A DNA stretch of 64,000 bases from Streptomyces brevispora (lineage in GTDB: Bacteria; Actinomycetota; Actinomycetes; Streptomycetales; Streptomycetaceae), in assembly GCF_007829885.1 (NCBI RefSeq), contig NZ_VIWW01000001.1, positions 5,084,001-5,148,000 on the forward strand, written 5' to 3'. The notes below the pieces were generated by a model. The model saw only the letters and a program-made list of their open reading frames with translations. It was not told the DNA's origin and searched no databases. This document shows, one piece after another, positions 33,403-42,579 of this stretch; the first letter of the stretch is position 1; each line of letters opens with the position of its first letter. Position numbers and translations under genes: made by a program.

Positions 33403-35012
33403 CCACCGCTTGCGAGGTCCTCGTCGTCGGTGCGGGCCCCGTCGGCCTGACCCTGGCGAATCTGCTCGGGCAGCAGGGAATCGACGTCCTGGTCGTCGAG
33501 CGGGAGCACGAGCTCATCGACTACCCGCGGGCCGTGGGCATCGATGATGAGGCACTGCGCGCGATGCAGACCGCGGGCCTGGTCGACGAGGTCCTTCCCC
33601 ACACCATCCCCGACCAGAAGATCTACATGGTCAACGGGGACCGGATGATCCTCTCCGAGGTGAACCCGACGACGCGCGAGTTCGGCTGGCCGCGGCGCAA
33701 CGGCTTCGTGCAGCCGTTGGTCGACCAGGTGCTGCTCGCCGGCCTGGACCGCTTCCCGAACGCCACCGCACGCTTCGGTGCCGAGGTCGTGGACTTGGCC
33801 GAGGTCGGGGACGGCGTGGTCGCCACCCTCGCGAACGGCGAGACGGTGCGCGCGCTGTACGTGGTCGCTGCCGAGGGCGGATCCTCACCCACCCGCAAGA
33901 GCCTGGGCATCTCGTTCGAGGGCGAGACACGGCCGACCGACGGCATCGTGATCGACGTCGCCAACGACCCGATCGGTACGCCCCATGCCGTATTCGGCGG
34001 GGATCCCGCCCGCAGCTACGCCTCCATCGCACTACCGCACGGCATCCGGCGCTGGGAGTTCACGCTCTTGAAGGGCGAGACCGAGGCCGACGTCGACAAC
34101 GACGAGTTCGTCTTCGGCCTGCTGGCACCGCACGTGCCGGATCCGTCCAAGCTCGACATCATCCGGCGGCGCGTCTACCGGCACCACGCCCGCGTCGCGG
34201 GGCGGTTCCGGCACGGGCGGATCCTCCTCGCCGGCGACGCCGCCCATGTCATGCCGGTCGTCGGCGGCCAGGGCTGGAACTCCGGGATCCGCGACGCCTT
34301 CAACCTCGGCTGGAAGCTGGCCGCCGTCGTCAAGGGCCTGGCGACCGACGGTCTGCTGGACACGTACGAGACCGAACGGCTGGGCCACGTCACGCAGATG
34401 GTGGCCGTCTCCCTCGGGATGGCGAAGGAGATGACCGACCACGATCCGGTCAAGGCCGCCGAGCGTGACCGGATCGCCGCTAACCGCACCCCCGAGGAGC
34501 GGGAGGCGCAGAGGCGGCAGGCGTTCAAGCCGCAGCCGAAGTTCGATCAGGGCGTCGTGGTGCACACGCCGCTGCCGGAGTTCAAGACGCTGCCGGCCCG
34601 CGACGTGCCGCGTCTCGCCGGCTCGATCTTCCCGCAGCCGCAGGCCACCGACACGGACGGCGTGGAGATGCTGCTCGACGAGGCCACCGGGCAGGGCTGG
34701 CGTGTGATCACCTGGAACAACGACCCTATGGCCTTTCTGTCGGCGGAGCGGCTCGCCGTGCTCGACCGCCTCGGCGCCCGCCTCGTGCAGGTGGTGCCGA
34801 AGGCACAGCTGCCGTGGGCGCGCAAACAGGCCGCGCCCGGAGTCACCGTCGTCGGCGACCTCGGCGGGGAGCCAAGCCTGCAGGCCTGGTTCGACGCACG
34901 CCCGGTCGGCGCCGTCATCCTCCGCCCCGACCATGTGATCGCCGCCGAGTGCCTCGCCCAGGAACTCGACGACGTACTCGGCAAGGTCTTCGAGGCCGCC
35001 TGCATCGCGTGA
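33399..35012 (+). CDS. mhpA: FAD-dependent aromatic hydroxylase, MhpA-like
   Basis: Group A flavoprotein monooxygenase of 537 residues (E. coli MhpA has 554). The FAD dinucleotide motif VLVVGAGPVGLTLANLLGQ is at about 5-23, the DG-type motif region near ALYVVAAEGGSS at about 150, and the GD motif RILLAGDAAHVMPVVGGQG at about 272-290. A thioredoxin-like C-terminal domain follows. By homology it hydroxylates a 3-hydroxyphenyl compound to the 2,3-diol that MhpB cleaves. It starts inside the aldolase stop (ATGA). Confidence 0.88.
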   Translation: MTTACEVLVVGAGPVGLTLANLLGQQGIDVLVVEREHELIDYPRAVGIDDEALRAMQTAGLVDEVLPHTIPDQKIYMVNGDRMILSEVNPTTREFGWPRRNGFVQPLVDQVLLAGLDRFPNATARFGAEVVDLAEVGDGVVATLANGETVRALYVVAAEGGSSPTRKSLGISFEGETRPTDGIVIDVANDPIGTPHAVFGGDPARSYASIALPHGIRRWEFTLLKGETEADVDNDEFVFGLLAPHVPDPSKLDIIRRRVYRHHARVAGRFRHGRILLAGDAAHVMPVVGGQGWNSGIRDAFNLGWKLAAVVKGLATDGLLDTYETERLGHVTQMVAVSLGMAKEMTDHDPVKAAERDRIAANRTPEEREAQRRQAFKPQPKFDQGVVVHTPLPEFKTLPARDVPRLAGSIFPQPQATDTDGVEMLLDEATGQGWRVITWNNDPMAFLSAERLAVLDRLGARLVQVVPKAQLPWARKQAAPGVTVVGDLGGEPSLQAWFDARPVGAVILRPDHVIAAECLAQELDDVLGKVFEAACIA

Positions 35013-35056
35013 TCCCGGCATTCCCCCGAGAGAACCCCGAACACGATGGAGGGCTG

Positions 35057-37045
35057 ATGACCGACCCGAGCGAGGTCACCCGGATCGACGATGTGTACTG
35101 GCGCGACGAGTACCCACCCATCACGGAGGACGACGCCTTCCTGACACGCATCGTCGCGGAGGCCGACCTGCCGTCGCTGCTCACGGCGCTGGCGGCTCTG
35201 ACCGGAGATCACACGCTGATACCGGCGGAGCTGTACCCCCCTCTTCCTCCCGTCGACACGGCCCCGCCCGCGCACGGCGGCATGAGCGGGGACGCGCAGG
35301 CGCGTGCGCGTGAGCTCGCACTGTCCGCGCTCAAGCGCGTCCGCGACGAGGGGCTCACCCGGCCCCGTCTGCTGGAGCCCGAGGAAGCACGCGCCGTCGT
35401 CGACTTCATCACGGGTGGGGCGAGTGCCGAGGACGCGGCACTGATGATGCACGAGCTCGACCTGGTCACACAGCGTCCGGGAGCACCGATTTGGCACGCC
35501 GACGAGGTGGCGCCCGACCGTGACTTCGACGTCGCGGTCATCGGCACCGGGATGAGCGGCATCGCGGCGATGTACCGGCTCAAGCAGGCGGGCGTACGGT
35601 TCGTCGTGTTCGAGAAGTCCCCCGAGGTCGGCGGCACCTGGTGGGCCAACACCTACCCCGGCGTACGTCTCGACACCCCGACCTTCGGCTACAGCTTCTC
35701 CTTCGCGCAGCGTGCGGACTGGGCCAGCGCGTACGCCGAAGGCGCGGAGATCGAGGCGTACTCCGTCGAAATCGTCGACCGCGCCAAGCTGCGCGAGCAC
35801 ATCGAGTTCGAGACCGAGGTCGTCTCGATGACCTGGGACGAGGCGTCGGCCATCTGGGAGGTCGTCGTACGACGCGACGGCGTCGAGCAGCACCGGCGGT
35901 TCCACGCCGTCGTCGCCGCGACCGGGCAACTGGAGAAGCCGAACATCCCTCAGATCCCCGGACAGGACGACTTCGGCGGCGTGCGGATGCACTCCGCGCG
36001 GTGGAACCACGACGTGGACCTGACGGGGAAGCGCGTCGCGGTGGTCGGCACCGGCGCCAGCGCCTACCAGATCGTCCCGAGCATCATCGACCGCGTCGCC
36101 CACCTCGACGTCTTCCAGCGGTCCGGACCGTGGACGGTTCCCGCCCCGAACTACCACGACCCGACCCCGCCGGCCCTGGCCTGGCTCAGTGAGCACGTCC
36201 CGCACTACGGGCAGTGGTTCCGCTTCCAGGCGTTCTGGGGTGCGCGTACCGGGCGGCTGCACACCGTCGAGGTCGATCCTGAGTGGGACCGCACCGACTC
36301 GGTGTCGGCAGCCAACCTGCGGGTGCGCGAGGCCCTCACCGCGATCATGCGCGAGCAGTGGGCGGACCGTCCCGACATGCTCGACGTCGTCATACCCGCG
36401 TATCCCCCCGGCGGCAAGCGCATGCTCCGCGACAACGGCGTGTGGGCGCGCGCACTGCACCAGGAGCACGCCGAGCTCGTCACCTCCCCGATCGAGCGGT
36501 TCACGTCCGACGGCATCGTCACCGCCGACGGCGAGCAGCACCCGGTCGATGTCGTGATCTACGCGACCGGGTTCAAGGCGTCCGACTACCTCGACCCGAT
36601 CGTGGTCACCGGGCCGTCCGGGCAGACCCTCAAGGAGCACTGGAACGGTGATGCGACGGCCTGGGCCGGCATCTGCGTGCCCGGCTTCCCGAATCTCTTC
36701 CTCATCCAGGGGCCCAACACCAACTACGTGGTGCACGGCCAGTTCCACTTCATGATCGAGTGCGGGGTGGAGTTCACCGTCGAGGCGATCCACCAGCTGC
36801 TGCGCCGCGACGCCGGCGCGCTCGAGGTCGGGCAGGAGACCCTGGAGCGCTTCCTCGCCTGGGTCGATCAGGGCAACGCCGCCCGTGCGTGGGGACAGCC
36901 GCAGGTCCACACCTGGTACAAGAACGCCCGCGGCCGGGTCTCGCAGGTGTGGCCGTACAGCCATTTGGAGTACTGGCAGCTGACCCGGGGCGCCGACTTC
37001 GACGCCGGCTTCACCCTCCGCCCGCGGCCCGGGGTGGCCTCGTGA
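35057..37045 (+). CDS. Baeyer-Villiger monooxygenase, 4-hydroxyacetophenone monooxygenase-like
   Basis: NADPH/FAD enzyme of 662 residues that inserts oxygen next to a ketone. An N-terminal extension of about 150 residues, as in HAPMO, precedes Rossmann motif GTGMSG (about 160-165), EVGGTWWANTYPGVRLD, the BVMO fingerprint FGGVRMHSARW (about 305-315, followed by Asn rather than Pro/Asp) and the second Rossmann motif GTGASA. The C-terminal IYATGFKASDYL and QGPNTN segments are normal. GGAGGG lies 6 bp before the ATG. It suggests an aryl ketone or ring ketone somewhere in the pathway. Confidence 0.88.
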   Translation: MTDPSEVTRIDDVYWRDEYPPITEDDAFLTRIVAEADLPSLLTALAALTGDHTLIPAELYPPLPPVDTAPPAHGGMSGDAQARARELALSALKRVRDEGLTRPRLLEPEEARAVVDFITGGASAEDAALMMHELDLVTQRPGAPIWHADEVAPDRDFDVAVIGTGMSGIAAMYRLKQAGVRFVVFEKSPEVGGTWWANTYPGVRLDTPTFGYSFSFAQRADWASAYAEGAEIEAYSVEIVDRAKLREHIEFETEVVSMTWDEASAIWEVVVRRDGVEQHRRFHAVVAATGQLEKPNIPQIPGQDDFGGVRMHSARWNHDVDLTGKRVAVVGTGASAYQIVPSIIDRVAHLDVFQRSGPWTVPAPNYHDPTPPALAWLSEHVPHYGQWFRFQAFWGARTGRLHTVEVDPEWDRTDSVSAANLRVREALTAIMREQWADRPDMLDVVIPAYPPGGKRMLRDNGVWARALHQEHAELVTSPIERFTSDGIVTADGEQHPVDVVIYATGFKASDYLDPIVVTGPSGQTLKEHWNGDATAWAGICVPGFPNLFLIQGPNTNYVVHGQFHFMIECGVEFTVEAIHQLLRRDAGALEVGQETLERFLAWVDQGNAARAWGQPQVHTWYKNARGRVSQVWPYSHLEYWQLTRGADFDAGFTLRPRPGVAS

Positions 37046-38703
37046 CCGGGCGGCGCGAGGTCATCGTGGTGGGCGCCGGTCCGATCGGGCTGACCGCCGC
37101 GCTGCTGCTCGCCGACGCGGGGGTGCGCACCACGCTGGTGGAGAAGGCGACCGAGCCGGGCGACCTGCCCCGCGCGATCAGCTTCCAGGACGAGTCGTTC
37201 CGCACCCTCGAGCAGCTCGGTGTGGCCGACGCGCTCAAGGCCGAGTCCTTGCTCGACACCGGCAGCCGCTACTTCGGGCTCGGGGACCGCCTGCTGCTCG
37301 AGGCGAGGCCGGTGGCGTCGCGGCTGGGGCACCCCGCCAAGACCCAGTTCGACCAGCCGATCCTGGAACGGCTGCTGTGGGAGCGCGCCGTCGCGCACCA
37401 GGGGCTCGAGTTCCTGCGGGGCGCCGAGGTGACAGCGATCACCCAGGACGGCGACGGGGCCGGCGTGACCGTGACGACCGTGGAGCCGGCCGGGGACGGG
37501 ACACGAACCCTGACGGCCGACTGGCTGATCGGCGCCGACGGCGGACGCAGCTTCGTCCGCCGGGCAGCCGGGATCGACCTGGTCGGCACCACCCAGCCGC
37601 AGCGGTGGATCGTCGTCGACCTCCTCAACGAGCCGCGCCCCCGGGAGCCGTTCGCCGAGTTCCACGGAGACGGGAAGCGGCCGTACGTGCTCGTGCCCGG
37701 CGTCAAGGGACGCCTGCGGATCGAGTTCATGCTCTTCGATCACGAGGACCCCGACGAGATGACGACCCCGGAGCGGATCCGCGAGCTGGTCGTGCCGCGC
37801 TTCCGGGCCGAGCTCGCGCCGGACGACGTGCGCCGCGCGGTCGTGTACGTTGCGCACCAGCGGGTCGCGCGGACGTACCGTGCGGGGCGCGTCTTCCTCG
37901 TCGGCGACGCCGCGCACCTGATGCCGCCGTTCGCCGGCCAGGGCCTGAACGCCGGCATCCGTGACGCGGCCAACCTCGCCTGGAAGCTCGTCGAGGCGGT
38001 TGACGGCGGCGCGACCGAGCGGCTGCTGGACTCGTACGAGGCGGAGCGCCGCACCCACGGGGCCGCGATGGTGACGGTCTCGCGCCGTATCGGCGCGGTC
38101 GTCATGGCGACCCACCCGGTGCTCACGCGGGTACGCGACACCGCCGTCCGCGCGCTCGGCCTGATCCCCCGCGTACGCGACTTCCTCGCCAACATGCGCT
38201 TCATCACGCTGCCCGACCACGCCGCCGGAGTCGTCGTCGCCCCCGTCGGTCACGGTGTCGCCCTCGACGCCGTGACCGTGGGCCGCGCCCTCAGCCAGCC
38301 GGTCGTCCGCGACGCCACCGGCGCCGCGCGCGGACTCGACGCCCACCTGGGGCGCGGGTGGACGCTCCTGCAGATCGGAGGTCCGCCCGGCCCGGCAGTC
38401 GACACGGCGGTCGACGCGTACTGGGAGGCGATCTGCGCGAAACGGTTGTGCGTGCGCGCACCGGGGGGCGAGACGGCCGACGGCACGGTCGTCGAGGCCA
38501 CCGCGGTGCTCACCCCCGGCGTCGGCGCTCATCCCGTGTTCGTCGCGGTACGCCCCGACCGCTATGTCGCGGCGGTCTTCGACTCGGCCGGCGAGCGACG
38601 CGTCGTCGAGGGCCTGCGCGCCTTCGTCGACGACCGCTCCCGGCGCGCCCATCCGCGCCCCCGGACCCGCACTTCAGGATCCCCCACCCCCGCCCACCAC
38701 TGA
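37042..38703 (+). CDS. Second FAD-dependent monooxygenase (MhpA/PheA-type)
   Basis: Group A flavoprotein hydroxylase of 553 residues from GTG 37042, coupled to the BVMO stop. The FAD motif VIVVGAGPIGLTAALLLADA is at 7-26, LIGADGGRSFVRR (DG motif) at about 165-177 and VFLVGDAAHLMPPFAGQGLN (GD motif) at about 285-304. The C-terminal thioredoxin-like region has WTLLQIGG. It is only distantly similar to the first hydroxylase. Two hydroxylases suggest either two ring hydroxylations or two substrates. The last about 20 residues are basic and low in complexity. Confidence 0.85.
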   Translation: MTGRREVIVVGAGPIGLTAALLLADAGVRTTLVEKATEPGDLPRAISFQDESFRTLEQLGVADALKAESLLDTGSRYFGLGDRLLLEARPVASRLGHPAKTQFDQPILERLLWERAVAHQGLEFLRGAEVTAITQDGDGAGVTVTTVEPAGDGTRTLTADWLIGADGGRSFVRRAAGIDLVGTTQPQRWIVVDLLNEPRPREPFAEFHGDGKRPYVLVPGVKGRLRIEFMLFDHEDPDEMTTPERIRELVVPRFRAELAPDDVRRAVVYVAHQRVARTYRAGRVFLVGDAAHLMPPFAGQGLNAGIRDAANLAWKLVEAVDGGATERLLDSYEAERRTHGAAMVTVSRRIGAVVMATHPVLTRVRDTAVRALGLIPRVRDFLANMRFITLPDHAAGVVVAPVGHGVALDAVTVGRALSQPVVRDATGAARGLDAHLGRGWTLLQIGGPPGPAVDTAVDAYWEAICAKRLCVRAPGGETADGTVVEATAVLTPGVGAHPVFVAVRPDRYVAAVFDSAGERRVVEGLRAFVDDRSRRAHPRPRTRTSGSPTPAHH

Positions 38704-38716
38704 ACAGGACCACCCG

Positions 38717-39553
38717 ATGAGCAAGTTCGTCAGCTACTACCGCGCCGACCGGAGCATCGCCTGGGGGCGTCTCGACGGCGACACCGTCTACGACGCGACC
38801 GCCACGGCGCCCTCGCTCGCCGAGGCCGTCGCGGCCGGCGCCCTCGACTCCCTGGCGCACCACACCGACCACCCGGAGGCGCTCGGCGACGTGCGGCTCG
38901 CTCCGGTCATCCCGAACCCCGGCAAGATCATCTGCATCGGCGTCAACTACCGCAGCCACCAGGACGAGATCGGCAAGGCGGGGCCTGCGGCTCCGGTCGT
39001 CTTCGCCCGCTATGCCGACAGCCAGATGGGACACGGCGAGAGCGCCCTCAAGCCGGCGAGCTCCGCGCAGTTCGACTACGAGGGCGAGGTGGCCCTGGTC
39101 ATCTCCCGGCCCGCGCACAAGGTTTCCAAGGAGGAGGCCTACGACCACGTCGCCGGCTACGCCGTGTACAACGACTTCTCGGTGCGCGACTGGCAGCGTG
39201 CCGCCAGCCAGTGGCTGCCCGGCAAGACCTGGCCCGGCACAGGCGGTTTCGGCCCCTGCCTGGTGACCCCCGACGAGGTCGGCGACGTCACCGAGCTCGA
39301 GCTCACCACCCGGGTCAACGGCGAGGTGCGCCAGCACGGCAAGGTCGCCGACCTGATCAACGACATCCCGTCGATCATCGAGTACGTCACCGCGTTCACA
39401 CCGCTCTCTCCCGGCGACGTCATCGTCACCGGCACGCCGGGCGGCGTCGGGCTCTTCATGGAGCCGCCGGGATTCATCGTCGACGGTGACGTCGTCGAGG
39501 TCGAGGTCAGCAAGCTCGGAACGCTGCGCAACACCGTCCGCGAGCTCTCCTGA
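38717..39553 (+). CDS. Fumarylacetoacetate hydrolase (FAH) family protein
   Basis: Metal-dependent C-C hydrolase, decarboxylase or isomerase of 278 residues. The FAH core has IICIGVNYRSHQDE (about 73-86), the metal ligands in FDYEGEVALVI (two Glu) and NDFSVRDWQ (Asp), and the end motif GDVIVTGTPGGVGLFM. In meta-cleavage pathways such enzymes act as oxalocrotonate decarboxylase or acylpyruvate hydrolases. It is last in the operon, 21 bp upstream of a strong terminator. A second FAH protein, in the gentisate cluster at 54421, is only moderately similar. Confidence 0.88.
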   Translation: MSKFVSYYRADRSIAWGRLDGDTVYDATATAPSLAEAVAAGALDSLAHHTDHPEALGDVRLAPVIPNPGKIICIGVNYRSHQDEIGKAGPAAPVVFARYADSQMGHGESALKPASSAQFDYEGEVALVISRPAHKVSKEEAYDHVAGYAVYNDFSVRDWQRAASQWLPGKTWPGTGGFGPCLVTPDEVGDVTELELTTRVNGEVRQHGKVADLINDIPSIIEYVTAFTPLSPGDVIVTGTPGGVGLFMEPPGFIVDGDVVEVEVSKLGTLRNTVRELS

Positions 39554-39573
39554 CCTGCGCGCAGGACCCGACG

Positions 39574-39615
39574 GAAGGGCGCCCGGCCCGCATTCGCGCG
39601 GACCGGGCGCCCTTC
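39574..39615 (+). terminator. Hairpin terminator of the catabolic operon
   Basis: A 13-bp perfect stem (39574-39586 with 39603-39615) around a 16-nt loop, 21 bp after the FAH stop, followed by tcgct. GC-rich without a U tract. It may also end the minus-strand chimera gene at 39641. Confidence 0.85.
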
Positions 39616-39640
39616 TCGCTTCGGCACGACCGCGTACGCA

Positions 39641-40006
39641 TCAGTACCTGTAGATCATCTTGTACGCCACCTCGGGAAGGAACTGCCCGGCCGAGGAACC
39701 GGCGCCGACGCCGCGGTTGCCGTCGGACTCGCCTGGCGTCTTCATCCACAGCAGCATCTCGGCGCCCCCGCCCAGCCGGGTTGGCGTCCCGATGTGGCGG
39801 CCCGAGGGTTTGCACCACTGGCCGTTGGAGCCGTTGCCGTTGCGGCTGGTGTCCACGACGAACGGCAGCGGCAGCGGCAGTTCCCCCACCCCGTCGACCT
39901 CGATGCGCAGCGCGCGGGCCGACATCTCAATACGGGTGCTGAAGTCCCCGCGCCGCTGTGCGTCGCCGAGCAGCTCCGCCAGCTGCTTCCGCGCTCCGTG
40001 TCCCAT
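39641..40006 (-). pseudogene. Chimera: oxygenase-like N terminus fused to GH6 cellulase C terminus
   Basis: A single open frame of 121 codons. Residues 1-48 (ARKQLAELLGDAQRRGDFST, then GVGELPLPLP) look like the N terminus of bacterial 2OG-Fe(II) oxygenases. From residue 49 (FVVDTSRNGNG, then TPTRLGGGAEMLLWMKTPGE and SAGQFLPEVAYKMIY) it is the C-terminal end of glycoside hydrolase family 6 cellulases. Neither half holds a full domain or active site. An in-frame deletion probably joined two neighbouring genes. It is unlikely to be functional. Confidence 0.7.
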
Positions 40007-40094
40007 ACTGTTTCGTCCCCAGGGGTGCAGCGTGCCGTATGGCCTGTCCCGGAAACCCTAACGCCGCGGGCAGTCCTTGTTCCCGGGCTGTTGG

Positions 40095-40174
40095 TCATGC
40101 GGCGAGGGTGAGTATGTGGCGGTAGCGGATGGTGTGGACGCGTAGGTGTTCGCGTTGCTGGTGGTAGCGCCAGT
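40095..40174 (-). pseudogene. Short transposase tail
   Basis: Minus-strand codons RYHQQREHLRVHTIRYRHIL then TLAA and a stop at 40095. The composition and ending suggest the C terminus of an IS transposase (IS701- or IS4-like). It is cut off at 40175 by the left end of the next element. Family uncertain. Confidence 0.35.
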
Positions 40175-41235
40175 GAGCGTGTCCCAATTTCATTCTCGCA
40201 GGTGAGTGAACCTTGACGGGGTGGGAGTTGATGCTCCGTCCGAGGCTGAAGTCGTGATCGACTTCTCCCGAAGGGGACGATCTTCAGGTCGACTGATGGT
40301 GACGGTTCGCTTGCGATGTTCCGTACCACCGGGCACGACGGAAGCCCGCGATGAACGAGTTCGATCATGGATACCGCCGCGGAGGCTTCCGCACCCCTCG
40401 TCTATGGCCTGGCGCTCAAGACACCGGCCGGTACTGTCGACCGCATCGTTGGTGCGCTGGTCCGTTACCACCGTCGCATCGGGTCGCGCTGGCAACTACA
40501 CGGCTTCCCTCTCCAGGCGGTGTTGACCTGCGCGTTCCTGGAAGGCGGCCATACCTACCGGTCACTGGCCGAGGGCAACGGCGTCCCGAAGAGCACCTGC
40601 TGCAACCTGATCCAGGAAGGGATCAAGGTGCTGGCGCGACGCGCGCTGCCCCTGACCGAGGTGGTGCGCCTGGCCGTGAAGGCGGGCTGGGACCACCTGA
40701 TCGTGGACGGGGTGAACATCCCGACCGAGCGAGTCAACGGGCGTATCGGCGGAAAGCAGCCCTGGTACTCGGGCAAGCACAAGCGCCACGGCGGCTCGGG
40801 CACCACCATCGCCGCACCCGACGGGTAACTCCTGTGGGTCTCCGGCCTCCTGCCGGGACGCACCGTCGACATCCGCGCCGCCCGACGCTTTCGCATCGCC
40901 GACAAGGTTCTCGCCCACCTGGTCAGGCCCAAGCCGCCCTGCGCTGCATCGGCGAACGAGCGAACGCCCAGCTCAAGTGCTGGAAAGCCCTGGCCTGCGA
41001 CTTCCGCGGCAACCCCCGACAGATCACGGTGGTCGTCAAGGCCGTCCTGACCTTGCAGTACCTGATCCGCGATCCCTTCGGGACAAACAAGAACGAGATC
41101 ACATCGTGACACTCCGCCCGGCCGGTGACCGTCTCCTTCAGGAGAAGTCGATCACCACCTTCAACCTCGGACGGAGCATCAACTACCACCCTGTCAAGGC
41201 CCGCTCACCTGCGAGAACGAAGTTGGGACACGCTC
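40175..41235 (+). mobile_element. IS5-superfamily-like element with about 110-bp inverted repeats, decayed
   Basis: Bounded by long imperfect inverted repeats. 40175-40284 and the complement of 41126-41235 share gagcgtgtcccaa, ctcgcaggtgag, agttgatgctccgtccgagg and gtgatcgacttctcc. Between them is one broken transposase. The long terminal match is unusual, since most IS5 relatives have 15-30 bp repeats. The outside sequences show no clear target duplication. Confidence 0.75.
40367..41109 (+). pseudogene. Transposase of the IS5-superfamily-like element, broken
   Basis: Codons 40367-40825 give an N-terminal helical domain (VLTCAFLEGGHTYRSLAEGN) and DHLIVDGVNIPTER, with the first DDE Asp. A TAA at 40826-40828 interrupts APDG and LLWVSGLLPGRTVDI. 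After LAHLVRP near 40925 the frame shifts, with a deletion that removes the second Asp region. It resumes as ALRCIGERANAQLKCWKAL, carrying the final Glu, and ends at 41109. At least two lesions make it non-functional; movement would need a helper transposase. Confidence 0.85.
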
Positions 41236-41509
41236 ATTCGTGGTCGTGGTGCCCGGCAGCACCGTGACCATCTCGGGGGCTCGTGCTGCTCCATGGCTCG
41301 CGGTCCTCGCCGCTTCGTCACCGTGGTGCCGGACTCGTTCCGGCACGCATGCTTGGGGCGCGGCTCTTGCCGTCGGGAGATCTTCTGACGGCGGTCTCCG
41401 TAAGCTCCCCGTAGGCGGCCACTTGCCGCGCAATTCATGGCCACGGGTTTCCCCGGGTACGGCCAGTTTTCTCCCCGCTCGCCCCGAGCAGTCCCGCTCG
41501 GCGAAGCTG

Positions 41510-41578
41510 GAGCGGGTGAAGAACAGCAGGGAGATCATGGAAATCCTTGAGGCATTCTCGGCGACGGGTGAATCGTGA
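41510..41578 (+). pseudogene. Transposase N-terminal scrap
   Basis: Twenty-two codons reading RVKNSREIMEILEAF then SATGES and a stop. They resemble the start of transposases that begin with SREEIMEILEAYDLTGS. No continuation is found. The rest of 41236-41658 shows nothing else, except IS21-like end sequence (gatcacaactgaccc near 41588). Confidence 0.4.
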
Positions 41579-41658
41579 CCCTCTGACGGCGGATCACAAC
41601 TGACCCACTCCGTGGTATTTCGACCAACCTGATCTTGATCGAAGGTCAGGAGAAGAGG

Positions 41659-42075
41659 GTGATTTCCGTGGAGGACTGGGCAGAGATCCGCAGGCTGCAC
41701 CGGGCCGAGCAGATGCCGATCAGGGCGATCGCCCGGCATCTGGGCATCTCGAAGAACACCGTGAAGCGGGCGCTGGCCACCGACCGGCCGCCGGTGTACT
41801 CCCGGCCGGTCAGGGGATCGGCGGTCGACGCGGTCGAGCCACAGATCCGGGAACTGCTGAAGCAGACTCCGAGCATGCCGGCGACTGTAATCGCCGAGCG
41901 GATCGGCTGGGAGAAGGGCATGACGGTCCTCAAGGACCGGGCCCGGGAGTTGCGTCCGGCGTATCTGCCCGTCGATCCCGTCTCGCGCACGACGTATCAG
42001 CCCGGCGAGCTGGCCCAGTGCGATCTGTGGTTCCCACCGGTCGATATCCCGCTGGGCTACGGGCAGAGCGGACGC
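41659..42075 (+). pseudogene. IS21-family transposase IstA, N-terminal fragment
   Basis: GTG 41659, with AGGAG upstream, starts VISVEDWAEIRRLHRAEQ. The HTH (IRAIARHLGISKNTVKRALA) and the lead into the catalytic core (YQPGELAQCDLWFPPVDIPL, with the first DDE Asp) are intact. The frame leaves the family after GYGQSGR near 42075, where it joins the cupin-like pseudogene. The rest of IstA and all of IstB are missing, so the element was truncated by deletion. Confidence 0.85.
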
Positions 42076-42098
42076 AGCGGCCCCCGAGGACCGTGGGG

Positions 42099-42526
42099 CC
42101 CTTGTGGCAGCTCGACCGGCGGGAGAGGGAGCTGGACGCCAATCTGGTGCGGCTGCCGCCGGGGGGCGAGGTGGGGGAGCACCAGGAGAGGATGCGCTCG
42201 ATGTTTTCCTGGTGGCCCTCGCGGGCGGCGGGCGGCTCGTCCCCGGTGACGGTTCCGAGCCCCTGACGCTGACCCCGAGCACCGTCACCTGACTGCCCCG
42301 CACCTCACGCCGTTCGCTCGCCGCGGGTGCGGACGGGCTGGCCTATCTGACCGTGCACCGCCGCCGCCCCGGTTTTACGGTCGGCCGCGCCCCGGCCCCG
42401 GTGGCGTACGAGGGCGGCGAGGCGCCGTGTGCGCTGGACCGGGTCCGTCCCGAGCGCGGCCGGATGGCGATCGAGTCGGCTCCGGTGTTCTGCAGCGCCT
42501 GCGGCGAACGCTTCCCGGCCCGCTGA
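42099..42526 (+). pseudogene. Cupin-like protein with zinc-ribbon end, frameshifted
   Basis: Plus-strand codons LWQLDRRERELDANLVRLPP continue, after a frameshift near 42190, as DVFLVALAGGGRLVPGDGSE, then an in-frame TGA (at a Trp position in my recollection of the family), then LAYLTVHRRRPGF and a Cys-rich tail (CSACGERFPAR) ending at 42526. A Cys in the first knuckle is replaced by Arg (PERGRMA). Its 5' end was lost to the IS21 fragment. It is clearly a dead gene of a small Streptomyces family. Confidence 0.7.
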
Positions 42527-42579
42527 CCCCGGGAACTGCCCGCGCCGCCCGTCCGTCCTAAAGGGCGAGGCCACAGATC

